64,000 bases of DNA from Porphyrobacter sp. CACIAM 03H1 (GTDB lineage Bacteria; Pseudomonadota; Alphaproteobacteria; Sphingomonadales; Sphingomonadaceae), in NCBI RefSeq assembly GCF_002215495.1, contig NZ_CP021378.1, positions 3,178,659 through 3,242,658 of the forward strand, in the 5' to 3' direction. Position 1 is the stretch's first letter; every line of letters begins with the position of its first letter. Position numbers and translations under genes: made by a program. The notes beneath the pieces are model-generated. The model was not told where the DNA came from. It ran no database searches and was given only the letters and a program-made list of their open reading frames with translations. Below, one piece after another: positions 1 to 13,457 of this stretch.

Positions 1-755
1 AGGATGGCGGTGGTCGCCTCGACATCAACGATCACCGCGTTCTGGAGATCGATAAGGTAGTTGGTGGCATAGGCGAAGAAGGCGCGCTCGCGGCTTGCCG
101 CAGTCCAGCGCGCGGCCGGATCGGCCACCGCCAACTGCTTGGGCGGGACTGGGGTTGCTCCGCCGAAGGCGGCATCATCAAGCACGGCCATGTACTCGCG
201 AACGGCATGGCTGGTGGCTGGATCGGGCAGTCCATCGGCCTTATCGACGGCATGCTGGCGGTTCACATCGGCGCGCACGAGGCTGCCATCGACCGCGAAG
301 CCTTCGCCGCCGACCAGCCCCTCGGCAATGCAGCGCGCCACGGTCGTCTCGAACAGCTGGCGCAGCAGATCACTGTCGCGGAAGCGCCCGTGCCGGTTCT
401 TCGAGAAGGTCGAGTGATCGGGCACATCCCCTTCCAGCCCAAGGCGGCAGAACCAGCGATAGGCGAGGTTGGCATGGACCTCCTCGCACAGCCGCCGCTC
501 GGAGCGGATGCCCATGCAATAGCCGATGATCAGCATCCGGATCATCAGCTCGGGATCGACCGAGGGCCGACCGGTCGCACTATAGAAAGGCCGCAAATGT
601 TCGCGAATGCCCGACAGGTCAACGAACCGGTCGATCGAGCGCAGCAGGTGATCCGCCGGCACATGCCGTTCCAGGTTGAAGCTGTAGAACAGCGCCTCCT
701 GCGCCACCGTCCGCTCGCCCATCATCCCGACATCTCCGCTTGCCTGCAGAGACAT
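1..755 (-). CDS. IS1182-like transposase, N-terminal part, runs off the left edge
   Basis: The minus strand is open from an ATG at 755 (alternatives at 725 and 722) to the window edge, about 251 codons. The translation contains MGERTVAQEALFYSFNLERH near its start, followed by PADHLLRSIDRFVDLS and PSVDPELMIRMLIIGYCMG. This is the typical opening of IS1182-type transposases with a DUF772 N-terminal domain. FAVDGSLVRADVN further on fits the start of the DDE catalytic core. The C-terminal half lies outside the window. No frameshift is visible in the part present, so the element may be intact. Confidence 0.85.
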   Translation of the reverse strand, partial: MSLQASGDVGMMGERTVAQEALFYSFNLERHVPADHLLRSIDRFVDLSGIREHLRPFYSATGRPSVDPELMIRMLIIGYCMGIRSERRLCEEVHANLAYRWFCRLGLEGDVPDHSTFSKNRHGRFRDSDLLRQLFETTVARCIAEGLVGGEGFAVDGSLVRADVNRQHAVDKADGLPDPATSHAVREYMAVLDDAAFGGATPVPPKQLAVADPAARWTAASRERAFFAYATNYLIDLQNAVIVDVEATTAI

Positions 756-801
756 AGAATCAATACTTTAGCGCCATTGCAAGGTCGAGTTTTTCAACAC
801 A
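1..801 (-). mobile_element. IS1182-like insertion sequence, right end
   Basis: The transposase gene is followed outward by about 45 bp of non-coding DNA with GAGTTTTTCAACACAAT at 787-803. This resembles the GAGTTTTTCAACA-type terminal inverted repeats common in this kind of element, so the end is placed near 801. The exact base cannot be fixed without the other end. Confidence 0.6.
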
Positions 802-849
802 ATCGGGTGGATTGCTGCCATTGACCCATTCGATGCAGGCGGGAAGTAT

Positions 850-1440
850 GTGCCGATGCTCGAAGCCAATCCGAAGGCCCGTGCCGACCTGAAGCCGGGC
901 ACCCTTTATGCCCTCCTCGGTGAACAGGAGTGGGTCTACTACGGCCAAGTCACGACGGACAAAGCCGTAGGCTTCTTCCGGCGCAGGGATCGTGAAGTCG
1001 CTGTCATTGAAACGATTGTCACCTCACCGATTATGTCGATCGTGTCAGTGCTTTATCCATCGATCACCCGAGCTCTTCGCTCCGGTCGATGGCAGAAGCT
1101 TGGACGTTGTGAGCTTGTGCCCGATCTCCAGAGAGGTCGGCGTGTGGTGCAATGGCCTGTAGGAACACTTACGGTTACGATCTGGGATCAGGGGGGCACG
1201 GGCACCGAAACCCGCGTAGATGATCCTGCTATTCAGGACCTGGAAGTCATGGCTGGCTGGGACGCCGAACAGCACATCCCTTCCCGACTAACAGCTGACT
1301 TCGGGCAAGAGGTGGCGGAATGGCACGTGGGCGGTTCCGTCTGGAGAGAGCGAAAGGTAAAGGAGGAACTGGCGAGGCGGAACCCTGAAGCGCCTTGGCA
1401 TCAGCTACCAACGGGTTGGGTGCCGACTGTCGCCTCCTAA
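850..1440 (+). CDS. Imm26-like hypothetical protein, possibly truncated by the IS
   Basis: A 196-aa reading frame starts at GTG 850, with GGGAAG just upstream as a possible ribosome binding site. The same frame stays open upstream to 772, that is, into the IS end, and reads IAAIDPFDAGKYVPML across 811-858, which looks like native protein. The gene may therefore have lost its original 5' end to the insertion. GTLYALLGEQEWVYYGQV followed by AVGFFRRR resembles the start of Imm26-type immunity proteins. No toxin gene is adjacent in this window. The function is unproven; the resemblance is a weak pattern match. Confidence 0.5.
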   Translation: MPMLEANPKARADLKPGTLYALLGEQEWVYYGQVTTDKAVGFFRRRDREVAVIETIVTSPIMSIVSVLYPSITRALRSGRWQKLGRCELVPDLQRGRRVVQWPVGTLTVTIWDQGGTGTETRVDDPAIQDLEVMAGWDAEQHIPSRLTADFGQEVAEWHVGGSVWRERKVKEELARRNPEAPWHQLPTGWVPTVAS

Positions 1441-1523
1441 GGGTTCGTGATCTGTCCACAATGGGGTCGTTTCCCGAATGTCTGCTTTCGTCCGCGAGAA
1501 GGCTCAAGCTTCCGTTCGCTTAC

Positions 1524-1554
1524 GCGTCTCCCCGGACTTGATCCGGGGAGACGC
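1524..1554. repeat. Perfect 13-bp inverted repeat, REP-like hairpin
   Basis: GCGTCTCCCCGGA at 1524-1536 and TCCGGGGAGACGC at 1542-1554 are perfect reverse complements around a 5-base loop. No T-run follows on either strand, so a palindromic repeat fits better than a terminator. A second palindrome lies about 40 bp downstream. Confidence 0.75.
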
Positions 1555-1590
1555 TGCCTTCTTCCCGGTCCGTAAGAAATGAAAGAGGGA

Positions 1591-1609
1591 TCCCGGGTTA
1601 GGCCCGGGA
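1591..1609. repeat. Short palindrome, partner of the preceding hairpin
   Basis: TCCCGGG and CCCGGGA pair around TTAGG. Together with the hairpin at 1524 it forms a two-hairpin intergenic unit of the REP/BIME kind. Similar sequences recur between genes in sphingomonads. Confidence 0.6.
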
Positions 1610-1889
1610 AGGCGGGGTGTCTGGCCAAGTTTCCTACACCCCTGCCCGCCGCTACAACGCGCCCGGCTCTTTCCCATTGTTCTGTCCGGCCTTCGAGGCC
1701 CTTGGGCGGCCGGGGCGCGAAGCAAGGCCCCGTTCCCCTGTCCGTCCGCTTCGGAAACCAGGGATAATCTGCCTGTAAATCATATCGAATAATGGAAGGC
1801 GCAAAGCGGACAGGGTGTCCGCTTTGTCCGCTTTGCAGGCCTTGTCCGCCCCTCCACCACTGCGTGGTCCCCTCCCCTTGAGGGGAGGG

Positions 1890-3968
1890 TCACTTCACCG
1901 GGATGAAGCGCACCGCGACGCCGCCCGAGGCCGCAAGCCGCACATCGAAGGTCTCGCCCCCGGTCACGACCTTCTCCTCGATCACGATGTCATAGGGATT
2001 GTAGTCCCAGTGGGCGTGCGCCCCGTCGCGGTAGACCTGCGCGCGGTACCGCTTGCCCTTTTCGAGGAAGGAGAGCGGCAGCGACAGGTCGCGCGGGTTC
2101 TCGTCCGTCACCGCGCCGAGGAACCATTCCTTCGACTTCTGGCCCTGCCGCGCCATCGCCACGAACTGCCCGACTTCGCCCTGGAGCGCGATCGACTGTT
2201 CCCAGTCGGCTTCGACATCCTTGATGAACTGGAAGGCGTCCATGCGCTTCTCGTAGTTCTCGGGAAGGTCGGCGGCCATCTGGAGCGGCGAGTAGATCGT
2301 CACATAGGTAGCGAGCTGCTTGGCGAGCGTCGTCTGCGGGCGGTTCTTGGGGTCGCCGCGCGGCATGTCGGGGCGCACCGGCGGGCGCTCGTTGGGCCTG
2401 AGGTCGAAAATCCCCGGCGTGTAGTCGAAGGGCCCCGCCAGCAGCGCGGTGAAGGCCAGCATCGCCTCGTGGCTCGGCGGGTTGGGCGGCGAGCCCCAGG
2501 CGTTGAACTCCATGCCGCGGGCGCCCTCGCGGGTCATCCAGTTGGGATAGGTGCGGCGCAGGCCCGTGTCCTTGACCGGCTCGTGCGTGTCCATCGCGAT
2601 CCGCCGTTCGGCCGCCGCCTTGATCACCGTCATGTGGTGGTCGATCATCCGCTGGCTGTCGTAGTATTCGTAGTGGCGGATGCCCTTGTCATCGACCCAC
2701 ACCGCATCGCCTGCGTCCGAGACATAGCCCGACTTCACGTAGTTCGAGCCGATCTTCCGGACGAGATCGAGCCCGGCTTCGAGCTGCTTCTCGTAGTTCG
2801 TGAGGTTGGCCGAGGTCTCGTGGTGGACGATGATCTGCACGCCCTTGGCGGCGGCATACTTGCTGAGGGCCTCGATATCGTAATCGGGATAGGGCTCGGT
2901 GAAGCTGAAGAGGTCGCCGTTGTTGAACCAGTCGCCGTCCCAGCCCTTGTTCCAGCCTTCGACCAGCACGCCGGAAAAGCCGTGCTTGGCCGCAAAGTCG
3001 ATATAGCGCTTCGTCTCCTCGGTCGTGGCGCCGTGATAGCGGTCGGACGCCCAGGTGCGGTCGTTGATGTGCATCGCCCACCAGATGCCGATATACTTGC
3101 CGGGCTTGGCATAGGAGACATCGCCGAGCGCGTTGGGCTCGTTCAGGTTGAGGATGATGTCGGAGTTGATCAGGCCGACCGCATCCCGCGCGACCTGGAT
3201 GGTGCGCCAGGGGGACTTGAAGGGGGCCTTGGTCTTCACCTTCGGCCCGCCCGCCCAGTTCCTCAGGTTCGCCTGGAAATTGCCCGGGCGCAGCTGGTCG
3301 AGCGACATCGAGGAATAGTCGATCAGCGCCGCCTCGTGGATCGCCATGTGAATGCCGTCGGGGGTGCGGAAGGTGGACGGCGTGTGCGCATCGTCGACCT
3401 CGCCGGCGGGGGCGATGCGGTAGATGTATTCGTTGCGGTTGAATTCGTCCGAGGGAGTGTACCACATGGTCGTCTTGTCGCCGACCGCGAACTGGGTCAG
3501 CTCCTCGACGATGGCGATATCCCCCTGCAAGGCGGGCTGTTCGGCCAGCTCGTAGCGGAAGCCGATGCCGGTATCGAAAGCGCGGAAGCGCACGGTGATG
3601 TCGCGCGCGGGGCCATCGGTTTCGGTGCGGAAGGTCACCGCGAGTTCGTTGTGCTGGTCGCGCACCAGACGGCGCTCGCCCCAGGGCTGCTCCCAGGTCG
3701 TGTCCTTGCTGGCGCGGGTCTGCCCGGCGATAGCGAGGCCGCGCTCGAACCCGTGGTGTTCGGCGAACAGCATCCCGAGCTTGGAAGGCGCGATCACCTG
3801 CTTGCCTTCGAAGGCGACGGCATAGGTCGCCTGGCCCCCGTCGTCGCTGACGGTGACGGTGATCTTCCCGTCGGGCGAGGCGAGCGTCAGGGTCTCGGCC
3901 TGTGCCGGGGCGGCCGCCGCCCAGGCGATGGCGGCCAGCGCCACGAGGGGTTTCCAGTGCTTCGTCAT
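1890..3968 (-). CDS. susB: Alpha-glucosidase, glycoside hydrolase family 97 (SusB-like)
   Basis: A 692-aa protein with an N-terminal signal peptide (hydrophobic core followed by APAQA at about 20-24), predicted exported to the periplasm. The beta-sandwich, barrel and C-terminal layout and the length fit GH97. Likely catalytic and calcium-site glutamates are E384 (HHETSAN), E463 (DTHEPVKDTGLRRTYPNW) and E487 (GMEFNAWG). The 24-residue gap between the last two matches that between E508 and E532 of Bacteroides SusB, an inverting alpha-glucosidase. It would release glucose from maltooligosaccharides arriving through the TonB receptor. It is the last gene of a minus-strand run with the GH13 enzyme and the MFS transporter, 28 bp after the GH13 stop. 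Confidence 0.93.
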   Translation of the reverse strand: MTKHWKPLVALAAIAWAAAAPAQAETLTLASPDGKITVTVSDDGGQATYAVAFEGKQVIAPSKLGMLFAEHHGFERGLAIAGQTRASKDTTWEQPWGERRLVRDQHNELAVTFRTETDGPARDITVRFRAFDTGIGFRYELAEQPALQGDIAIVEELTQFAVGDKTTMWYTPSDEFNRNEYIYRIAPAGEVDDAHTPSTFRTPDGIHMAIHEAALIDYSSMSLDQLRPGNFQANLRNWAGGPKVKTKAPFKSPWRTIQVARDAVGLINSDIILNLNEPNALGDVSYAKPGKYIGIWWAMHINDRTWASDRYHGATTEETKRYIDFAAKHGFSGVLVEGWNKGWDGDWFNNGDLFSFTEPYPDYDIEALSKYAAAKGVQIIVHHETSANLTNYEKQLEAGLDLVRKIGSNYVKSGYVSDAGDAVWVDDKGIRHYEYYDSQRMIDHHMTVIKAAAERRIAMDTHEPVKDTGLRRTYPNWMTREGARGMEFNAWGSPPNPPSHEAMLAFTALLAGPFDYTPGIFDLRPNERPPVRPDMPRGDPKNRPQTTLAKQLATYVTIYSPLQMAADLPENYEKRMDAFQFIKDVEADWEQSIALQGEVGQFVAMARQGQKSKEWFLGAVTDENPRDLSLPLSFLEKGKRYRAQVYRDGAHAHWDYNPYDIVIEEKVVTGGETFDVRLAASGGVAVRFIPVK

Positions 3969-3996
3969 GCGTCCTCTCCCGCGCCGTGGCGGCGCC

Positions 3997-5358
3997 TCAC
4001 TTGGTCTCGGTGTAGATGCGGTAGCCCCATGCGGGCAGATCGAGGCTCTCGCCGCCCGCGAAGCTCGCGGGCGCGCCGGTCAGCGCGTCGATGTAGCGGC
4101 CGTGGTGGCGCGCCTTGTCGAAGGTCAGAGTGTGGCCGCGCGGGCTGAGGTTGAAGACGGCGAACACCCGCTCGCCTGCCGCCCCGCGGGTGAAGGCGAA
4201 GACATCGGCGCTCGTGCTGGTCGGCACCTCGACGAGCGGCGCCCCGAAGCGCCCGTTATGGAGCGCCGGATGCGCGGTCTTGAGCGCGACGAGCTTGCGG
4301 AACAGGTCCGCGTGCCGGCCTTCCTTCCACACGATCGGATCACGCTCGAAGAACTCCAGCTGGCGGTCGTTGTCCGCCTCCTGCCCGTTGTAGATCAGCG
4401 GGAGGCCCGGGCCCACGAAGGAGAGCGCGATGGCGGCTTCATAGGCCGGGCCGTAGATCTGGGCCGCGACCCCGTCCCACGAATTCTGGTCGTGGTTCTC
4501 GGTATAGACCATGCGCATCGCGGCATGGGGCCACGTTTCGGACTTGCCCGCGTAGTAGCCGCGCATCGGCCCCGCGCCCTCGCCGCTTTTCACGAGGCGC
4601 TGCATCGCCTCCTTCCAGCCCCAGCCATAGGTCGCATCGAAGGCGCGGGCGTGGAGATCGCGCTGCTCCCATTCGGCGAGCATGAAGACGGGCTTCACCT
4701 TTTCGAGTTCGGCGCGGGCGGTTTCCCAGAAGTCGGTCGGGACATAGCCCGCAACGTCCGCCCGGTAGCCGTCGATCCCGAATTCGCGCACCCAGTGGAC
4801 GAGGCTCTCGGTCATGTAGCGGCGCAGGCCGGGCTGGCTGTAGTCGAAGTCCGCGACGTCCGACCAGTCGGTGCCCGCGGGGCTCATCAGCGCGCCTTCG
4901 GGGGTGCGGGTGTACCATTCGGGGTGGCTCACCGTGAGCGGATTGTCGTAGGCCGAATGGTTGGCGACCCAGTCGAGGATCACCTTGAGGCCCAGCCGGT
5001 GGGCTTCGGCGACAAAGGCGCGGAACTCGGCCTCGGTGCCGAGCTCGGGATTGACTGCGCGGTAGTCGCGCACCGCATAGGGGCTGCCGAGGCTGCCCTT
5101 GCGGTTGACCTCGCCGATCGGGTGGATCGGCATCAGCCAGATGATGTCGACCCCCATCGCGGCGAGACGCGGAAGCTGCTTTTGCGCCGCCTTGAAGGTC
5201 CCTTCCGTCGTGAACTGGCGGGTGTTCATCTGGTAGAGAACCGCATCGCGGGTCCACTCGGCGTTCTCCACCGCGACCACATCGCGGGGGGTGTAGTCCG
5301 GCTCGGCCAGCGCCGGGGCGGCCAGCGCGCAGGCCGCAAGAGCAAGAGCCAGCCGCAT
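3997..5358 (-). CDS. Exported alpha-amylase family (GH13) enzyme
   Basis: A 453-aa protein with signal peptide MRLALALAACALAAPALAE. The chosen ATG at 5358 shares one base with the stop of the MFS gene (TGATG), which implies translational coupling; the frame stays open far upstream but that part is a shadow of the transporter gene. GH13 catalytic residues are visible: nucleophile D201 in DGYRADVAG, acid/base E229 in LAEWEQ and the third acid D290 in TENHDQNSW. Hydrolysis of alpha-1,4-glucans in the periplasm is the likely role; whether it acts as amylase, cyclomaltodextrinase or glucosidase cannot be read from the sequence. Confidence 0.9.
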   Translation of the reverse strand: MRLALALAACALAAPALAEPDYTPRDVVAVENAEWTRDAVLYQMNTRQFTTEGTFKAAQKQLPRLAAMGVDIIWLMPIHPIGEVNRKGSLGSPYAVRDYRAVNPELGTEAEFRAFVAEAHRLGLKVILDWVANHSAYDNPLTVSHPEWYTRTPEGALMSPAGTDWSDVADFDYSQPGLRRYMTESLVHWVREFGIDGYRADVAGYVPTDFWETARAELEKVKPVFMLAEWEQRDLHARAFDATYGWGWKEAMQRLVKSGEGAGPMRGYYAGKSETWPHAAMRMVYTENHDQNSWDGVAAQIYGPAYEAAIALSFVGPGLPLIYNGQEADNDRQLEFFERDPIVWKEGRHADLFRKLVALKTAHPALHNGRFGAPLVEVPTSTSADVFAFTRGAAGERVFAVFNLSPRGHTLTFDKARHHGRYIDALTGAPASFAGGESLDLPAWGYRIYTETK

Positions 5359-6935
5359 CACGCCGCCTCCGCCTGCAGCGCCGGAGCGCCCGCCGCATCG
5401 CCATCGGCCACGAACAGCGTCGCCACCGCCGCCAGCACGAAGCTCGCCGCCGCGATTGCCATTGCGTAGATCGCTCCGCCGCCGAACAGGTTGATCAGCA
5501 GGAACCCGAGCAGCGTCGAGGCGAGCAGCTGCGGCACCACGATGAAGATGTTGAACACCCCCATGTAGATGCCCATTTTTTCTTGCGGCACGCAGCCTGC
5601 AAGGATCGCATAGGGCATCGACACGATCGAGGCCCAGGCGATGCCGATCCCGATCTGCGGGACCCACAGCAGCGCCGGCTCGCGCACCAGCAGCACCGCG
5701 GCAAACCCCGCCGCACCCAGCAGCAGGTTGATCGCGTGGAGGCGGCAGCGGTCGATCCGCGCGGCGATCAGCACGAAGCCGAGCGCTGCGGCGGCGGCAA
5801 GGCCGTTCCGCACCGATCCCATCAGGCTCCACCAGTCGGCCCCGTCCTGATAGGCGGCGCTCGCCGCGTCGGCCGCGCCGAAGTGATACTCGGTGACGCC
5901 CGGGGTCCCGTAGATCCACAGGGCGAACATCCCGAACCAGCTGAAGAACTGCACCACGGCAAGCTGGCGCATGGTGCGGGGCATGGCGAAAAGGTCGCTC
6001 ACCACCTCCATGAACCCGCTGCTCTCGCGCCCCTGACCGCGCAGCACGCTTGCGACCAGCTGGATCACGCCGAAGCCGGCGACCAGCGCGGCGAGAACGT
6101 AGATGTCCTTGGCGACCTCAATCGTGCCGAGGAAGGCCGGGCGCGGCTCCGAACGGGCGAAGGCAACCAGCGCGGCGAGGATCGCGCCCGCGATCACCCA
6201 CACGACCCCGCCGCGGGCGAACTGCGCGGCGCTGCGCTGCACCGCGTGATGCACTGCGCTGCGCCCGGCCCCGCGCGCCGCCTCGAACCGGGCGAGCTCC
6301 TCCGGTGAGTATTCCTTCGTCGTGAACACCGTCCAGCACACCGCCGCCAGCAGCGCCGCGCCGCCGATGTAGAAGGCCCATTGCACCGTCTCGGGGATCA
6401 TGCCCTCGGGCGCGGTGTTGGCGAGGCCCAGCCAGTTGGTCATCACCCACGGCAGCGCGCCTGCGATCACTGCGCCGGTACCGATGAAAAAGCTCTGCAT
6501 CGCATAGCCCATCGTCCGTTGCCGGTCGGGCAGGTTGTCGCCGACGAAGGCGCGGAACGGCTCCATCGTGATGTTGAGCGAGGCGTCCATCACCCACAGC
6601 ATTCCCGCCGCGACCCACAATGCGGGCGCGTTGGGCATGACGAAAAGCGCGAGACTGGCGAGGATCGCGCCGACGAGGAAATAGGGACGGCGGCGACCGA
6701 GCGGGCCCCAGGTCTTGTCCGAAAGGTGCCCGATGATCGGCTGCACGATCAGGCCCGTCATCGGCGCCGCGATCCACAGGATCGCAAGCTCGCCGACATC
6801 GGCTCCCAGGGTCTGGAAGATGCGGCTGACATTGCCGTTCTGGAGCTCGAATCCGATCTGGATCCCGAGGAATCCGAAGCTCATGTTCCAGATCTGGCCC
6901 GCGTTCAGCGCCGGCTTGTGACCGCTTTCGATCAT
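5358..6935 (-). CDS. MFS sugar transporter (maltose/sucrose type)
   Basis: A 525-aa protein with about 12 hydrophobic segments. The N-terminal GFLGIQIGFELQNGNVSRIF and the loop GHLSDKTWGPLGRRRPY resemble the SLC45/GPH-like sugar porters often found in Caulobacter and sphingomonad maltose loci. It would bring maltose or maltodextrin across the inner membrane for the cytoplasmic GH13 glucosidase. It is first gene of the minus-strand operon with the GH13 and GH97 genes, and is transcribed divergently from the amylase gene at 7246. Confidence 0.85.
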   Translation of the reverse strand: MIESGHKPALNAGQIWNMSFGFLGIQIGFELQNGNVSRIFQTLGADVGELAILWIAAPMTGLIVQPIIGHLSDKTWGPLGRRRPYFLVGAILASLALFVMPNAPALWVAAGMLWVMDASLNITMEPFRAFVGDNLPDRQRTMGYAMQSFFIGTGAVIAGALPWVMTNWLGLANTAPEGMIPETVQWAFYIGGAALLAAVCWTVFTTKEYSPEELARFEAARGAGRSAVHHAVQRSAAQFARGGVVWVIAGAILAALVAFARSEPRPAFLGTIEVAKDIYVLAALVAGFGVIQLVASVLRGQGRESSGFMEVVSDLFAMPRTMRQLAVVQFFSWFGMFALWIYGTPGVTEYHFGAADAASAAYQDGADWWSLMGSVRNGLAAAAALGFVLIAARIDRCRLHAINLLLGAAGFAAVLLVREPALLWVPQIGIGIAWASIVSMPYAILAGCVPQEKMGIYMGVFNIFIVVPQLLASTLLGFLLINLFGGGAIYAMAIAAASFVLAAVATLFVADGDAAGAPALQAEAA

Positions 6936-7060
6936 GGTCGTCCCATCCCTCTCCCCGCCGCTGCGGCCACTGGCGCGTGACGCGGCTTGCGACAGCGCCT
7001 ATGCTTCGCGGCTCTGCCGGCCGGTGATGCTGCGCGCTGTCGGTGACAGTCTGGACGCGC

Positions 7061-7074
7061 TGCAAAAATTTGCA
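7061..7074. promoter_or_regulatory. Candidate regulator operator, TGCAAAAATTTGCA
   Basis: The 14-mer has 6-bp inverted halves TGCAAA/TTTGCA around AA and can equally be read as two direct copies of an approximately TTTGCAAAAA unit spaced 10 bp. The identical 14-mer recurs at 16769-16782, near the TonB receptor promoter. The LacI-family regulator encoded at 10750 is the natural candidate to bind it; this is inference. Confidence 0.5.
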
Positions 7075-7193
7075 AGAAACTTTCCCTCAATTGGCCGCAA
7101 AAATCGTCTGAGGCAGCACACTGACGCACTTTTCCCGATAAATTAGAGGGCATTGTGTCACATTTCGGATGGTCGCAAAGCGCGTCACAAAGA

Positions 7194-7203
7194 TTTGCAA
7201 AAA
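7194..7203. promoter_or_regulatory. Additional TTTGCAAAAA half-site
   Basis: One copy of the 10-base unit, 43 bp before the start of the amylase gene at 7246. A repressor bound here would block transcription or early elongation. It is a single unit, so the support is weaker than for the paired site at 7061. Confidence 0.35.
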
Positions 7204-7245
7204 CTCTCCCGAGATGTCACAACCGCCGCGAGAGGGAGTTGGGTC

Positions 7246-9086
7246 ATGACGCGAATCTTCGTGAGCCTGGCGGCTGTGCTGTGTGCGCAGACCGCCCTAA
7301 CGGGCGCACCGGCACGGGCCGAGACACCGGCGGCACCGGCGCCGATCGCCGATCGCCAGCTGGAAGACGAGATCATCTATTTCGTCCTGCCCGACCGTTT
7401 CGCCAACGGCGATCCGGCGAATGACAAGGGCGGCCTTTCGGGCGGCCCCTTCCAGCACGGCTTCGATCCTACCCACAAGGGCTTCTACCACGGCGGCGAC
7501 CTCAAGGGCCTGACCGCCAAGCTCGACTACATCCAGGGCATGGGCGTCACCGCGATCTGGTTCGCGCCGATCTTCAAGAACAAGCCCGTGCAGGGCAAAC
7601 CGGGCGAGGAAAGCGCGGGCTATCACGGCTACTGGGTGACCGATTTCACCAGCGTCGACCCGCATTTCGGCACCAATGCCGAGTTCAAGGCCTTCGTCGA
7701 TGCCGCCCACGCGCGCGGGATGAAGGTCTACATGGACATCATCACCAACCACACCGCCGACGTGATCGGCTATGCCGAAGGCGAAGCGAACGGCTACCGC
7801 TATCGCAGCAAGGGCGAATACCCCTTCTCGCGCCGCGGCGGCCCCGATGGCGCGCCGATCAACGCAGGCTTCGCGGGCGACGACAACCCCGATCCGGCCA
7901 ACTGGGCCAAGCTCACCGATCCGACCTTCGCCTATACGCCGGTGGTGCCCGAGGCCGAGAAGAACGTGAAGGTCCCGGCGTGGCTCAATGACGTCACGCT
8001 CTACCACAACCGCGGCAATTCGCACTGGATCGGCGAGAGCAGCGTCTACGGCGATTTCTCGGGCCTCGACGATCTCGCCACCGAGCATCCCCGCGTCGTT
8101 GCGGGCATGATCGAGGTGTTCGGCGACTGGATCGACAATTACGGGATCGACGGTTTCCGCATCGACACCGCCAAGCACGTGAACCCCGGGTTCTGGCAGG
8201 CCTTCGTCCCCGCCATGCTGGCGCGCGCCAAGGCCAAGGGGATCGATCACTTCCACATCTTCGGCGAGATCGCCTACGAGGAGCCCACCGCCACCCTCGC
8301 CGCGCAGGTGATGGCCGAAAGCGGCCTGCCCTACGCGCTCGACATGGGCTTCGCCAAGGCGGCGCAGATGGTCGCCAGCGGCAAGAGCCCGCCGCGGCTG
8401 ATGGCCGAGTTCCTCCAGCAGGACGCGATCTATCCCGGCGGGGCGAAAACCGCGACCGGCCTGCCGACCTTCCTCGGCAACCACGATTTCGGGCGCTTTT
8501 CGATGTTCGTGCGGCAGATGAGCGGAGCGGACGATCCGGCAAAGCTCCTCGCCCGGGTCAGGCTCGGCCATGCGATGATGTTCCTGCTGCGCGGGGTGCC
8601 GACCGTCTATTACGGCGACGAGCAGGGTTTCATCTCCGACGGCAACGACCAGCTTGCGCGCGAGGACATGTTCCCGAGCAAGGTCGCGGTCTACAACGAC
8701 AACCGGCTGATCGGGACGAAGGCGACCACTGCCGAGGACAATTTCGATCCCGCCCATCCGCTCTACCGCCTGATCGCCGAGCTTTCCGCCGCCCGCACCG
8801 CCAGCCCGGCGCTGCGTCGGGGGCTGAGCGAGGTGCGCGCCTTCGCGGAGGAGGCCTCCGGCCTGCTCGCAGTCGAGCGCCACGATCCCGAAACCGGACA
8901 GCGTGTTCTGACGGTGTTCAACACCGGCGAAAGGCCACTTTCGCAAAGCATCGAGGTCAGCTACGCGGCGCGCGGCGTGACGCCGCTCGTCGGTCAGTGC
9001 CCCGCCGCGCTCGCCGCGCCGGGCGCGGTCAAGGTGACGCTGCCCCCCTTCGGCTTTGCCGCCTGCATTCTGGAGACCGACGACTG

Positions 9087-9087
<1 letters not shown>
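7246..9087 (+). CDS. Exported alpha-amylase (GH13), larger paralogue
   Basis: A 613-aa protein with a signal peptide ending at about APARAE. ATG 7246 is chosen over an upstream TTG because it starts directly with the signal peptide and is preceded by GAGAGGGAG. LPDRFANGDPAND and a calcium-type insertion after GGDLKGL are typical of amylases of the cyclomaltodextrinase/pullulanase side of GH13. Catalytic residues are D307 (DGFRIDTAKH), E341 (FGEIAYEE) and D414 (GNHDFGRFS). It lies in an operon with the cytoplasmic glucosidase, whose start shares a base with this stop. The likely role is periplasmic depolymerisation of starch fragments. Confidence 0.9.
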
Positions 9088-13298
<4,211 letters not shown>

Positions 13299-13398
13299 TT
13301 TCACCCCCCGAGCACGCGCGCATGCCGTGACAACGGCAGGGCGACGGCTGCGCGATGACCGTACGAAGACAGCGCCTCGCCCCTCCCCGAAAACGAAA

Positions 13399-13422
13399 GG
13401 GCCCGCCATTGCTGGCGGGCCC
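13399..13422 (-). terminator. Rho-independent terminator of the TonB receptor gene
   Basis: GGGCCCGCC and GGCGGGCCC pair around ATTGCT. Read on the minus strand the stem is followed by TTTCGTTTTC, and it sits 36 bp beyond the receptor stop codon. It may also limit transcription from the convergent halogenase gene. Confidence 0.8.
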
Positions 13423-13457
13423 TCCCTGAAACCCTCGTGCGACCCGAGGGGTTCGTA

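Larger units (their letters stand above)
1441..1889. other. Gene-free interval rich in hairpins
   Basis: This 449-bp gap holds the two palindromes at 1524 and 1591. It also has an 11-bp inverted repeat CAAAGCGGACA/TGTCCGCTTTG around 1802-1827, followed by another TCCGCTTTG, and a short CCTCCCC/GGGGAGG hairpin at about 1868-1888 just past the stop of the GH97 gene. The short open frames here have no recognisable features and I do not consider them genes. Confidence 0.6.
6936..7245. promoter_or_regulatory. Divergent promoter region of the maltodextrin genes
   Basis: This 310-bp gap separates the two divergent glucan operons. Its outer parts are GC-rich, while 7060-7210 is AT-rich and carries TTTGCAAAAA-type repeats at 7061 and 7194. 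Promoters for both directions should lie here; no convincing -35/-10 pair can be assigned by eye. Confidence 0.55.

Noticed and set aside
1815..4148. A 777-codon open frame on the plus strand
   Set aside because: Antisense shadow of the GH97 gene; no domain recognisable.
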